Shown: positions 31,401 to 41,463, counted from the first letter of the stretch. The stretch is DNA of 64,000 bases from Notospermus geniculatus (GCA_002633025.1 NMRB01000560.1:268093-332092); one strand, 5' to 3'. Notes: generated by a model not told the origin, from the sequence alone. Numbers and translations: made by a program.

Positions 31401-34133
31401 GTACTTGGCCGAGGACTGCGTTATTGAATGATAAATTTGTGTAATATCGGGAGGAGCATATTTAGTATCTCTATTGCGTACCCGTTGATTAAGTATTCTA
31501 TAGTCGACCACCAGACGTGTGGTTTTATCTTTCTTACCTACAACCAGACAGTTGGAACAGTAATTACTAGTACTATGCGAAATTAATCCCCTATTTAGTA
31601 AATCTTTAACATGTTTTATGATTTCTTGACGTTGCCAAGCTGACGTTTTAAAAGGTTTTTGACGAAAGGGGGTATAATCGTCTAACTCGATTTTATGGTA
31701 GACTAGAGTAGTTGTAGTGAGTTCAGTGGGATCATTGGCAAAAGCCTTGCGGTATTCTTTAAGTATTTCCATAACCTCCTTGCTTTGCTCGTCCGTCAAA
31801 CACGACTCTTTTAAAGATATTGCCGGATACTCGTTCGAATTATATTGTTCGGGTACGATCGGCGGTTTCCAATTCAACTCGGGGAATAGTTCCCTATCAG
31901 TTTCTTCTGGATCGGTCTCGTATTGTTGAAACATTCTTTCCAACGTTATGGGTTCAGTTCCCGTAGCATTAAGGTTAATAATATCGGTTTCTGAATCGGA
32001 AGTGGTCTGGACTCCGGCTATAGTTAGGAACTCAGACTGCACTAATTGACCTTTGAGACTTTCCCCATTTTCTTTCTCATCATTATCTTCGGGCTGCATA
32101 ACAACCACTGCTAGTTGCATTCCAGGATAAAACATTGCCGTGAATTTTGACAAGTTTGCCAGTGATGCGCGTATCTTGCTATCACCACTGACAGGTAACA
32201 TTAATTTCTGGAGCGGTACAAAGCATTTTCTTTGACGGATAACCTTGGCAGGGGACAGAACAACCGCAGGTCGGGTAAATACAGTTGTGGTCGGCATGTC
32301 GAACTGCACCTGCTGTTGTCTACCAGGTTCTAAAATTACTGAATGAGATAAGGCCAAGCTACAGATTGCTAAATCTTCATCAGATGAGGACAGTGGGACA
32401 GGTTCTCCATTCTTAACTACGAGGCAATTTCTGTCGAAATCAAGTAAACATGATGTATGGGTCATAAAATCTAATCCTAGTATCATAGCAACTGTCATTT
32501 GGTCACAAACGTAAAACGGAAACTTAACGTCAACAGATCCTACGGTAAAGGGCACGACCAAAATACCTTCAAGCGTCAGGGTTTCACCGCTGACTGATGT
32601 AGCCTGTGTATACTGGCCATCGGTAATGTTTTTAGTAAAATAAAAGGGGTCAAAACATTTTAAGAGAGACTTCTTAATAAGAGAAACTGATGCTCCTGAG
32701 TCGCAGAGGGCCATGCACTTAACACCAAACAGTGTTATTCTCGCGAAGTTTCCCTTGTCAGTTGCTTCATGCAGAATTAGCGGTCTTTGTCTGTCTAACG
32801 ATTGGTCAAACGTGCGCCTAAAATGCAACAGATTCAAATCCTCCATATCACTAGTCGCGCCAGCCACAGGATCTAATACCTGTGAAGCAGGATCGTCGGG
32901 TGTTGGTTGGTGTTGCTGAGCAGGTGTGTTTGAGGGGCCAGGTATTTCACCTGTCTGATCGGGAGATTGTTTATTCTCATCAGTGGTCTCCGATTCGGGG
33001 GAGGCAGGGCGAGCAAACACGGTTTCGATAGATTTCAGAGGAATAGGGTTTCCGTTCTGAAAAGCAAATTGCAGTGTCTCCCAACTTAGGGTGGCCTTAT
33101 TTGCCTCTAAAATGTCGCAGCCAAATATAAGGTCAGTAGGAAGGGATTCAGCGATAAAAAAATCGTGTTCAATAGTGACACCCTCAAATCGTAGTTTTAT
33201 TGGGAATGCCCCGAGTAAAGGCATCAAGTTCCCTGTTGCTGATGTAAGTTTAATATCAGGTTCTGGTAAGGTGGAAATGTCCAGATCTGGCTTCAATTTT
33301 TGAATTATTCTTTTATCTACAAGGCTGACCGCTCCACCGGAGTCTATCATAACCGATATCTTAAGTCCACCAATTGCTAAAGCGATTACATTCTGTTCCG
33401 ATGTCTCAGTAAGATTATAAGAGTATTTGGCCTGAATAAATGAATCGGTCATTTTAGTATCTCTAGCTCGTTGTGTTTCCTCGGGATTAGCAACAGGTAT
33501 ATTTATTTGTGACTTTTGTTGTATTAACTTATCATTACCTGGTGAATTACCACCGCCAAGAGTATTTAGCTGAGGTGTTTGTTTTTCCTGCTCTGCGATT
33601 GACTGATGAGCCTCATTAACATTCTGACAGGTTGTAGAGGTATCACTTAGCGGGGTATTTCGAGTAAATGATGTAGTAAATAATGTTGTCTGTGGGTCTC
33701 GTGACTTTGTTGGGTAGGAGGGGAAAGGTTTATCGGCAGGCTGAGTCGATTCATTAGTGACAGGACTGTTCACGGTATTCGGTGAGGAAGGATGAGTAGT
33801 AGGATGCGCAGACGTATGTGATAAGCGGGGCTCTGTGGCCGTAAGTAATAACGAACATGGCTCTGTGGCCGTAGGCAATATCGAACATGGCTCTGTGGCC
33901 GTAGGCAATATCGAACATGGCTCTGTGGCCGTAGACAATAACGAACATGGCTCTGTGGCCGTAGGCAATATCGAACATGGCTCTGTGGCCGTAGGCAATG
34001 TCGAACATATAGTAGAAGAAGGTAATGAATGATATAATGAATGGTTGTGAACAATACTGTCAGAATTGAGCGACTCAGAATGCGTGTCAGTCTTAACGTT
34101 ACATGTTGACATATTAGGTTTTGGTAGAACCAT
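28425..34133 (-). CDS. pol: Pol polyprotein: two protease-like domains, RT, RNase H, integrase, chromodomain
   Basis: There are 1902 codons from the first ATG, but the frame is open upstream into the end of gag (-1 relative to gag), so it is probably made as a Gag-Pol fusion by frameshifting. Counting from 34133, the N-terminus has six 10-residue repeats. A first aspartic-protease motif (MIDSGGAVSLV) lies near residue 263 and a second (LCDSGASVSLI) near 477. Reverse transcriptase follows with LVVDYRILN and the catalytic YVDD near 979, then RNase H with TTDASN near 1126. Integrase has the H..H..CEKC zinc motif near 1438-1490 and D, D, E residues near 1507 (HVDYLG), 1570 (VSDRGSAF) and 1604 (GQAERM). 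A C-terminal chromodomain-like segment runs from about 1831 to 1887 (YRKFKILW, then ITWEPEHNI). No disabling stop or frameshift is seen. Confidence 0.92.
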   Translation of the reverse strand: MVLPKPNMSTCNVKTDTHSESLNSDSIVHNHSLYHSLPSSTICSTLPTATEPCSILPTATEPCSLLSTATEPCSILPTATEPCSILPTATEPCSLLLTATEPRLSHTSAHPTTHPSSPNTVNSPVTNESTQPADKPFPSYPTKSRDPQTTLFTTSFTRNTPLSDTSTTCQNVNEAHQSIAEQEKQTPQLNTLGGGNSPGNDKLIQQKSQINIPVANPEETQRARDTKMTDSFIQAKYSYNLTETSEQNVIALAIGGLKISVMIDSGGAVSLVDKRIIQKLKPDLDISTLPEPDIKLTSATGNLMPLLGAFPIKLRFEGVTIEHDFFIAESLPTDLIFGCDILEANKATLSWETLQFAFQNGNPIPLKSIETVFARPASPESETTDENKQSPDQTGEIPGPSNTPAQQHQPTPDDPASQVLDPVAGATSDMEDLNLLHFRRTFDQSLDRQRPLILHEATDKGNFARITLFGVKCMALCDSGASVSLIKKSLLKCFDPFYFTKNITDGQYTQATSVSGETLTLEGILVVPFTVGSVDVKFPFYVCDQMTVAMILGLDFMTHTSCLLDFDRNCLVVKNGEPVPLSSSDEDLAICSLALSHSVILEPGRQQQVQFDMPTTTVFTRPAVVLSPAKVIRQRKCFVPLQKLMLPVSGDSKIRASLANLSKFTAMFYPGMQLAVVVMQPEDNDEKENGESLKGQLVQSEFLTIAGVQTTSDSETDIINLNATGTEPITLERMFQQYETDPEETDRELFPELNWKPPIVPEQYNSNEYPAISLKESCLTDEQSKEVMEILKEYRKAFANDPTELTTTTLVYHKIELDDYTPFRQKPFKTSAWQRQEIIKHVKDLLNRGLISHSTSNYCSNCLVVGKKDKTTRLVVDYRILNQRVRNRDTKYAPPDITQIYHSITQSSAKYFTSLDMLSGFHTIPLEETSKQYTCFQTPIGNFEYNYLPFGLVTSPASYQCLVNTIFREVGLGTTVFAYVDDIIFMSPDYESHKLKLKEVLDVMIQANVRAKSSKCQLARQKLEYLGHIISDQGLSPSPGKTDVIKKFKQPKTPKQVRSFLGLCSYYRKFIKGFAHISGPLVELTRKNADFIWKEEQQDSFDALKSALTTPPVFLPNLDYSKSLYLTTDASNTGLGAVLSMKGKDGVDQPVCYASRRLNPTERKYSISEREILAIIFGFSYFHDLIDGHHVTVVTDHQALKFIQSLNNHYTNGRLQRWAMQLASRPMTIQYRPACKIANADALSRMYQDEMEDIAEPETCEVIPPVNMLNTFETNPQQVQSTLSSVTYLSNQELALVCHIDIQQQVEQVLEPVDTDGSEHLTDGPEKTGQSPSVGQGFHVNRYDYDDLTPESLDDLRQLQRNDPFAKGVIDYLQSQELPTDDKLARQIVINSDWYLLSDHDLLYHISVPRRKKIKYPLGAIQQLYVPEPHRLQILSAYHDNLGSGHIGTNALFLAISEKYYWPQLYAQVKHYVASCEKCAGRNPPSHPVTPKLHPLPVPTGCFTRIHVDYLGPLRLTTQKNRYIIVMVDAFSKYIEAQAVPSASALCAAEALLQSVIFRHDTPRYIVSDRGSAFTSQLYKQLARLLNVKLSFTPPYSQNRNGQAERMIKEIAKTLSHYISPKHDNWDSSILQGCIYAINTSPSASTLGISPHTVVYGRVPRNIIDKTHLPNIHIVKNPVDYTKQVVQNHQLIEKVISENLKQYQTDLKHRKDLKARPVEFYIGQLVYKYTPQTSVGQTKKFCHFYKGPYKIYKRIGKDTYILKTLNGLRLSAPTAAKNLKPFVHRSFSVQGEMESAEASDRNDELPVPQQRSTQPPENTAQVSNSDHLLDTDEWEDVYELKDILAHRGTKKGYRKFKILWANDEITWEPEHNIHPDTRPFIREYFASKKKRIRKRMRSPTTT
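33831..34010 (-). repeat. 30-bp tandem repeat, six units, in pol
   Basis: Six near-identical 30-bp units, each encoding TATEPCSILP-like decapeptides, lie in the region between gag and the first protease. The length of 30 keeps the frame. Confidence 0.95.
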
Positions 34134-34313
34134 GGCCGTAAGGCCATCATTCCCCGTCGGCTGACGAAACGAAAAAGAAGCATTTTCGGGCGAGGGAGGG
34201 GAAGGGAGTGAGGAGGTGAAAGAAGCAGATAAGGAGTGGAGGGTTAACGGGACAGGTGAGTGGTTAATGTGGCTAGGGATAGGAGGCGCAGGTAGAGAAG
34301 TAGACGAAAAATG

Positions 34314-34320
34314 ACTTACC
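34314..34320 (-). promoter_or_regulatory. Splice donor downstream of gag
   Basis: On the minus strand the sequence is CTCAG followed by GTAAGT, a perfect donor consensus, about 115 bases after the gag stop. It could pair with the acceptors in front of env and the RING ORF, but a donor in the leader is equally possible. Confidence 0.4.
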
Positions 34321-34407
34321 TGAGGAGCCTGTGGAAACGGATACGAAGAAACATAGTCGAGGTCGAAATCGAGGTCCGAGGTGAATGCGAAAGGGTCATC
34401 ATGGTGA

Positions 34408-34463
34408 GGGGGCGAACAGGAGTGCTCGGACCTTAGTGCGCTCCCGCCCCCGTGGCGTTTCCC
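34408..34463 (-). promoter_or_regulatory. Gag/pol -1 ribosomal frameshift signal
   Basis: On the minus strand the heptamer G GGA AAC (34463-34457) is in the gag frame, the classical X XXY YYZ slippery pattern. A 5-base spacer follows, then a perfect 7-bp stem GGGGGCG (34451-34445) with CGCCCCC (34414-34408), extended by GGAG with CTCC after a small bulge. The -1 frame is open from just before the heptamer to pol, and the gag stop lies in the hairpin loop. Confidence 0.85.
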
Positions 34464-35446
34464 GACGGAGCCGTGGCAGGCTGGGAATTAGGGGGAGGCA
34501 TAGGTGCACCGGTCAATACACGACAGCGTTCCGTAGAATGGGATCCGACGCCATGAATATTGCAGTAAAACGAGCGAGATGGGCCGGTAGGCGGTCGGCG
34601 CGTAGGATTCCGCTGCCAACAATTCGAAACGTCATGGCCAGGCTTCCCACAAAAGGCACATGGGGAACGGGAAGAACCCCCGTTCGACGGCCGAGCCGAA
34701 TAGGCCATCTGCTGGCTAAGAGAATTCAGTCCCTCCAAAAGTTGTTTAAAGCATTCCAAGTTTTGTTCCTGGGCCTTGAGAAATTCCGATGTAGAAACAA
34801 AATCCTGGCGCTTATGTAGGGAAGTATTGGCAGCCTCCATAACCGGGGCAACCACCGGCGGCGCGGCAGCGTGCGCATCAATGTCGTTACATGCTTCTTC
34901 ATTACGGGCATAAGCAATAGCATTTTCCAAGGTAAGCGGCCGCAGCCGCATCACTGCAGAACGTAGTGTAGTATTAAGACCTTTGACGAACAAAATGCGA
35001 CGTTCCTCAGGGGGAATACGCAAACGAACACAGGCGGACTGAAACCGATTAACGTAGTCGTCTAGAGACTGAAAAGGACCCTGGCGAATATCGTAAAAAC
35101 GCATCTGTTGGACATAAAGAGCAGCGCCATTATTAAAACGCTGCATAAAAAGTTCGCGGAGAGCATCGAAGTCAGGATCCTCGCGGACCTCTGGATCCAA
35201 TTCCCGAAACCATTGGTAGGCGGGTCCCTGTAACCACATACAAAACTTTTGGGACCACTGAAGCGGCGGTACACGACTATAAACCATCCAATCCTGGAAT
35301 TTATCTATAAAACAGGCCGGGTCCTCGGAGGTACTACCCGAGAACGTAGGGGGCCGAATCGTATTGGACATAGCGTTAGCGTTATTAATAGCAAGGTCAG
35401 CGACGTCACGCTGCAAATTTTCAAGCTGATGAACTACGGCATCCAT
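34433..35446 (-). CDS. gag: Gag polyprotein of the retroelement
   Basis: This 337-codon ORF gives the structural protein that packages element RNA. The central region resembles the capsid-like retrotransposon gag domain (WFRELDPEV, FYDIRQGPFQSLDDYV, LFVKGLN). A CCHC zinc knuckle, CAFCGKPGHDVSNC, lies near residues 262-275. A second Cys/His cluster (CNIHGVGSHSTERC) follows near 292-306. The C-terminus is Pro/Gly/Ala-rich and overlaps the frameshift signal. The start ATG at 35446 follows the leader. Confidence 0.92.
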   Translation of the reverse strand: MDAVVHQLENLQRDVADLAINNANAMSNTIRPPTFSGSTSEDPACFIDKFQDWMVYSRVPPLQWSQKFCMWLQGPAYQWFRELDPEVREDPDFDALRELFMQRFNNGAALYVQQMRFYDIRQGPFQSLDDYVNRFQSACVRLRIPPEERRILFVKGLNTTLRSAVMRLRPLTLENAIAYARNEEACNDIDAHAAAPPVVAPVMEAANTSLHKRQDFVSTSEFLKAQEQNLECFKQLLEGLNSLSQQMAYSARPSNGGSSRSPCAFCGKPGHDVSNCWQRNPTRRPPTGPSRSFYCNIHGVGSHSTERCRVLTGAPMPPPNSQPATAPSGNATGAGAH

Positions 35447-36137
35447 GATGAAATAGACCCAGATTTCTGATCAACACAAAGGGTTCTCCACCATGTACGG
35501 GTCTTGAAGAAAAGTGTTCTCCGTGTACGGGCGTGAATGGAATAATATGGGGGTCGTTGGTGGTGATCTGGGGGGGACTCCACGCACTTTTAACCTACAA
35601 CTACGGGATCTTCTTGGTACGTCAGGGTAGTTTCGGTAACAACGTACAGGCGGCAATACCTGTACGGGACGCTTGTAAATAGGGATCGTATCAAGGTTCC
35701 GAGATTGCTGCTATGCTTTCCTCGTAAGCAAATAACGTTGTCGTACCTGATAAGGGGACCGTCTCAACAGCAGATTACTCACGATCTGTTAAAACAGTTG
35801 CGATAGGTATCCTCCTAGTAGCGTTTCTCCGAATCACCTGTTCAATAACCGAGTGAGTGACGGAGAGTCCTGACAGCAAAATAGTGTTAGTTCGTGCAAA
35901 GACAAAGTGGTTTCTGAGATGGAATAACCGGGATACTCACGAATAACTGGGAAATCCTTGTAGTTTGGGACTGCTCTGGGGGAGCACTAGCTTGGCAGGT
36001 CTGAGGTCTCGCGGGTTATCTTACCACGATCAGAAACCACGTGGAGTGTTGTTAAAGCCTATCTAACTTCACACACAATAACGAAGAGACGAATGGAATT
36101 TCCGTTTTTGTCCTTGAATTGGATCTTTTAGAAGTTT
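35447..36137 (-). other. Retroelement 5' leader
   Basis: This is the noncoding sequence between the right LTR and gag. Several donor-like motifs occur on the minus strand (for example GTGAGTAT near 35935). I do not see a standard TGG-type primer-binding site next to the LTR end at 36138, so the priming tRNA cannot be named. Confidence 0.6.
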
Positions 36138-39057
36138 AATGATGAAACAATCCTGAGCCTAAATACGAGGAAGGGGAATATAATCACGACAGCTGGTCCT
36201 ATTACACACGTTATACACACTACCTTGATTTTTATCTTTGACGGCCTATCGTAGTTTTACCTGACAGGAACACAGCAATAATCCTTGAGAGAATGTAAGC
36301 AAGATCTCTAGACAGGTAGATAGATGGAAGAAGCTGTGTTTTGCAAGCGCAAGGTGTTTATATATTCTGAGTGATTGCATCAGCCATATCGTTGATGGCT
36401 GTAATGTTGCTTTTTTTCAACTATTGCCCCACTCAAAGCAACGTTGTAAGTCACTTTCAAGCAGGGGATTCCCATTACGGCCTTTTCTTATTGCCGGGCG
36501 TAAGGAGGCTGATGAAATCAGATGTAACTTGTAGCAAGCTCTTACGACAGATTCTATTCTTAGGTGCTTTAACAAAGGAGGATTGCACTCGGGTTTTTCC
36601 CAGTTGCTACAGGTGAAACTTGAGGTGAATGAGCGTGAATTCTAAACATAGAATCTAGGTAAGCGTTATTTTTAGGAGCAAAGTGGGCTAATTACATTAT
36701 CTTTTCAGGTACGAGGGAATGCACCTAGTGCGTCATTAAAGATTATACAATGATAATATTGGAAAAGTAGTACATATCATAACTTTATCATTAACACGGT
36801 GCAAACCGTACATCCCTCGCGGCCAGAAAAACATTACTCCTGTAATGATTATAATAATGGGCCTATATATTATATTTATATTAACTGCTTGTCGTGATTC
36901 ATGCAAAGCTAAGGATGGCTCGTAAATATAGACCACTTTATGACTCGTTTAATGGTGGCGAACAAATATGTGCAATATATCTATATCTTTGATTGCACAT
37001 CCTTGTCTACCTTTCTTAATTATATTGGCAGTCACAATGTGGCCTTTACATCTAGATAGCATGCATACAGTAAAATAGGTTTATTTATTGTGGATAATAT
37101 TTTTTGTTTTCTATGCTGTCCTCTTCACGGTTCAACATGTAATCTATATGACGTCTTCTTCGTATCTTGTCAAGTACCGGTAGCTGCTTTATAACGTGCG
37201 GCTTGTTGTGTTGTTTTGATGAATCTATTGGTTGGCGTTATCGTCTTCTTCTGTCGCGTAGTATACTATTAGCTGTTTATTATGGTACTTGCACTTTCGC
37301 GAATGTATAAGTGGCTTACATTCGCACCTCCCTGGGGGCCATGGAAAAGAAAATCCGGACCGGGGTCGATGGGGGGAGGGAAGACGTCTGGAAGATGGTG
37401 TGGAGGACAGCGTCTGGAAAAAAGGAAAAGAATATAGACTTCTAGTAAGTGGGTGGGAAACCGGGAGGGGAGTCCCATTGCTAAGAATAAAGGGTAGAGA
37501 AATACCCTTGTAAACAATCCGACGTAAATATAATGGTTACATATGTTATGGCGCACCCAACAGAGTGGTGCGTAGAACGCATGAACTGTTTTTGTAATTT
37601 TTTTGTATTGGATATTTGCCGAATATAATTTGATAATATTAACAGGTCAAATAGAAACATAGTAAATTAACTGCTCTAAGGTAACACACAAATGATAATA
37701 AGTAAGAAGGATATAAGCGTAGCAAAAGTAATCAGAACCGTAGTAGTATTGATGTAAGCGGTTTAGACGTATATAGCTTATCATAAATAGTAACATTGAT
37801 ACATAATGGCAGATACAGCCACGCATTGTAGTATTCGAAATAAACAGTAACAGGCTTAAGAAGCACATCGAATCAGCACAGCATTCAGGGCTAATTTAAA
37901 GAGGCAGAGGAGTTATCGGGCGATTAAGTGTGGAACGTCTGGCCGTGGACGGCGAAACGGTAGAGGACGGTGGCTCCAAATGTGATTCAATATCATCAGA
38001 AGGTATAGGCGATAAATCACCGATAGGCATCTCGGGTTCACATAGAGAAGATGGTGGAGGTGGAAGTGGGGTCGAGGTCGAAGGAGTCGGTGGCAAGGGG
38101 TCTAGGACTGAGCGGGGCATATCATATGGTGGTGAGGGCAGAAGTGCCGCTGGTAGTTGTGAGGGGCCCATTTGTAAATATATATGTTCTGATGGGCGAC
38201 GGGTAGGTCCCTGTGAGGCCACCCGTGCAGGTGATGTAGGTCGGATTTCTGGCTCAACCCGTGCAGATGAAGTAGGAAGTAGAGGGATTTGTGCATAAGG
38301 TGTGCGGGAATCGTCTCGGTCCGGTTCCGAGTCACGTCGAGGTGGCAACTGTGGGATATTAGTCAATCTGATATTGTTCAACGGGATATAAATGTCCTGT
38401 ATACGTACATAAGACTGACAAGATCGAAGGCGATCAATAATAGGTTGGACACGAGAAAGATGACTCAAGGAAATTCGAGAATTAGTCGGTGGGAGAAGAC
38501 CAAGTGTCATCATATCCTGACGTGTGGTAAAGCTCCAGGAGAAATTAACCTGAGCGGCGTGGCATGACAATCGTTCAATATTCACTTCATTGGGTAGGAT
38601 TTGAGACAAAACAGCACGGTATTGCAGGCTATGCTGCAAAGGTATTTCAAACAGGTAGACCATACAACCAGTGGACCAATCTTCAGCAATTAGTTCCAGG
38701 TAGACTGGGACCTTGCGATCTATGTAACGCACTGAATGAACGGTTCGGCGTGCCTTGATACAGCAAATTAAGCGCTTCATAATAGCGTACAACACCGCAC
38801 AAATAACAATGGCCAAAATAAGGTGTTGGGAAGTGAAAACTGCTTTCTGGGAAGCGGGAGTGCTGAACGTAATGGGATCTTTATCTAAACCAAATTTATG
38901 CAGGAAGGTTTTCGTATCCATTGGTGGTTGAAAAAGGGATGTAAGTGATGAAGTAGGAGAGGTATCAGGGATATTATTATCAACAATAGATGCAGCAACA
39001 TCACGTCTTAACATTAATAGGGCGGCTGATATCATACGTACTTTATATAACAAATAA
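36138..39057 (-). mobile_element. Second, truncated copy: LTR region plus env C-terminus
   Basis: The LTR region at 36138-37857 is shared with the complete element to its left. It is followed directly by the last 385 codons of an env ORF (37896-39053), almost identical to 24921-26080. Compared with the complete element, the 1.2-kb block 23680-24882 (RING ORF and its 3' flank) is missing, with junction caggctt/aagaag at 37857-37858. The copy ends at the single N at 39058 inside the first env transmembrane segment, so the truncation may be an assembly join. Confidence 0.85.
37896..39053 (-). pseudogene. env: env C-terminal fragment (second copy)
   Basis: The fragment is open for 385 codons, starting just after the first transmembrane segment. 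It contains the second hydrophobic segment and the full cytoplasmic tail, and differs from the complete copy by only a few substitutions (for example PPPPSS for PPSPSS in the tail). The N-terminal part is absent beyond the N at 39058. Confidence 0.85.
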
Positions 39058-40344
39058 NATGACGTTCTTATTAGAAGGTCACAGATATAATACTTACGAA
39101 GAAAATGGCATCAACTTGGACGTTCCGAACTGGGTACTGTCACCGGCCGGGGCCATGACTCATCTGACCCAATTTCCAGCGTCCCGAGAGACGAGTTCAA
39201 CGCGGGTCAAGGTCTATTTTCATTAATAAATTATAGATCGGCGCTTCTTCTATAACATATTCCAGTTAAAACAACGCGCAATAGTTGTTTTTGGTAAAAA
39301 AGACGAATAACCATTCCGAACTGGGTACTGCAACGTTACGGTATGTGTGGTTGTAAAGGTTGATAAACAATTCCTACAGTGAGACGTCAGAACTAGCCTG
39401 TCAAATCTTCAGATTACTTTTGTATCATTACAGATCCAGGTTTGGATTACTGGTGACAAATCCAAAATATGTTTCACCGCAGGCGACCGAACCCACAAGC
39501 GGGTGGTTAATTTGCCAGGGAAGTCGGGAATGAATGTGACATTCGCTGTTGTTCCTCTTCAGGTTTGTGAATTCTCAACTAACTGCTTTCCTTGAGATCA
39601 GCGTCCGTCGACCTATGTGCTGCTCTGACATGTTTTCTTATAGGCCTACACCAAGAGCAATATTTCTCATAGCCTGAAGATTGTACATCAGGCGCCATAT
39701 TCATCATCCTCCCAAAGCAGTGGTTTTTACCTCGCTCCTCTTCATCCGCTCACACAAACCCCTGCCGAAATTCGCCGGAATCCGTGGAGTATCAAAGCCA
39801 TTCCAGCAAATGTTCATCCCCACCATCTCATCCCAAGTTGGCCGCTGATTGATACACATGAACTACGCAGGTTTGAACAAAGCTGACCCAGGTCAACATG
39901 AAATTACTCCCTCGGCGTATCTGTTTGGCGACGTGTGGCCTGAGAATGATATACATTCTGTGCGATGAATGTAGGGTAGGCTGAACTCAACTTAGATTGA
40001 ATCCAGCGGTGTAAATAGGTTAATTGTCGGCCTGGGTCACGTAAACAATGTCAGCTGCTTGGCTGTGAATATTACAAGGGCCGTTATACATGTATACGTG
40101 TAACTGATCTCTAGTTAGGGTGAGGTGGGGAAGCTGGGGTACTTCAGCACTGTGTTGTGCGCGACACTACGAGACAATTTACGTGTAATTCATGTCATCT
40201 TAAGGTGACTCAGAATGGCGTTCGCTGATTGGGCGCATTTTCTCGTGCGCCAAGTAGCCCAGCAAATCAGGCGGATTTCCTCAGGGGTTTGTCTGCGGTG
40301 ACGAAGGGAGCGAGCAGTAAGAACGCCTGATATTCTCAGGATGC

Positions 40345-40452
40345 ATATTCATAAAACTACTTAAGTCTATAAGTGCGACACTTATCCTTTGTTCAACACA
40401 AAAGATAAGTACGTGTATCACATCTAGACTTTAGTAGTTTTATGAATATGGG
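40345..40452. repeat. Foldback element
   Basis: Inverted arms atattcataaaactacttaa and tagtagttttatgaatat lie about 70 bases apart. It is in an intron of the A2M-family gene. Confidence 0.75.
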
Positions 40453-41091
40453 CCCAGAAGGCCCTTCTCGAAATCTCAGCGTACCATTTGCTTCTCCATT
40501 TTCGGCAGGTTGGCGAGCACGAGATAACAGTGAAGGCTTTAACATCCTTTTCTGCTGGCGATGTAACCAGAAAGAAGTTGCTTGTTCGAGTGAGTATAGG
40601 CGTCAACCAGGAAGGCTTATTCGTGAGTTTTCGCAAAAACTCGGTTTGGGCCTCCGACAAATTCAGCGAGAATTCACCTACATGTATTCACCTAGGCTTT
40701 ATTTAAATGGAAGAATCCTCGATTAAAACGCTGCCATAGTCCGACCCGGTGTAACATTTTTCAGTGTTCCCGGCATCTGAGTGTTCCCCTCCTATTGCCT
40801 GACGGAATAAGCTGCGATTTGACAACTGGGGACACACGAGAAACGTGTCGATCTATCTGCCATGCGTTTTTTCATTCCATTAGGCGGAAGGTGTAACGAT
40901 AGTAGCCACCGTGTCCGTAAGATTGAACCCTGAGGGTATCATAGGGGATGCTGGAACTGGAGGCGGTCTCGTTAAGAGTAAGAATTTAAAGCAAATTCCT
41001 TGCATTTCTTATGATAATATGAAGGATCAGTTTCCTGGCCGCGCATGATCGGCAAAGTTCGAACAGTGAGCCGTACAGAGTACAGAGTAGA

Positions 41092-41429
41092 GGAGCGGCG
41101 TGGTGTAGTGGTGAGCGAGACGGACTTCTGATCATAAGGTCCCGGGTTCGATTCCCAGTCCTGACCAAGAAAAAAAAACACGCTCGCTTGTGACCTTGAG
41201 CAAGTCACTTTGCCTCACTTGCTTCACCCCACCCATGTGTAAAAGGGGTACCTGGCTGGTAGCGATGGTCTATGTGAATGTTAGTCCAAGAGCGCTAAAT
41301 CGGCTGCCGGGACTGTAATACTCCCCGGGGAGTGGAGAAAGTTAATTGGAACGAACAGACCTATAGCTGGGGGTAATAATGTACAGCGCATTGAGCAGGT
41401 CAACTGGAAATGCGCTATATAAGAACTAA

Positions 41430-41461
<32 letters not shown>

Positions 41462-41463
41462 GT
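41092..41463 (+). repeat. tRNA-derived SINE with (ATT)n tail
   Basis: The head has a pol III A box (tggtgtagtggt) and B box (gggttcgattccc). The body ends with gcgctatataagaac and an (att)n tail at 41430-41461. The body contains ttgagcaagtcactttgcc, a motif common in SINE bodies. Confidence 0.9.

Larger units (their letters stand above)
21931..37857 (-). mobile_element. Ty3/gypsy-type endogenous retroelement with env and RING ORFs
   Basis: The orientation is minus. From right to left it has an LTR region (36138-37857), leader, gag, pol, env, an extra RING-finger ORF and a second LTR region (21931-23679). The long direct repeat at the two ends begins at tgatgaaacaatcctgagcc on each side. Order, RT, RNase H, integrase and retropepsin motifs place it in the Ty3/gypsy (Metaviridae) group; the env type recalls errantiviruses. 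All main ORFs are open, so the copy is structurally intact apart from its LTR differences. It interrupts a coding exon on its left. No target-site duplication can be checked because the right LTR continues into another partial copy. The strand is given by the ORFs. Confidence 0.9.
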
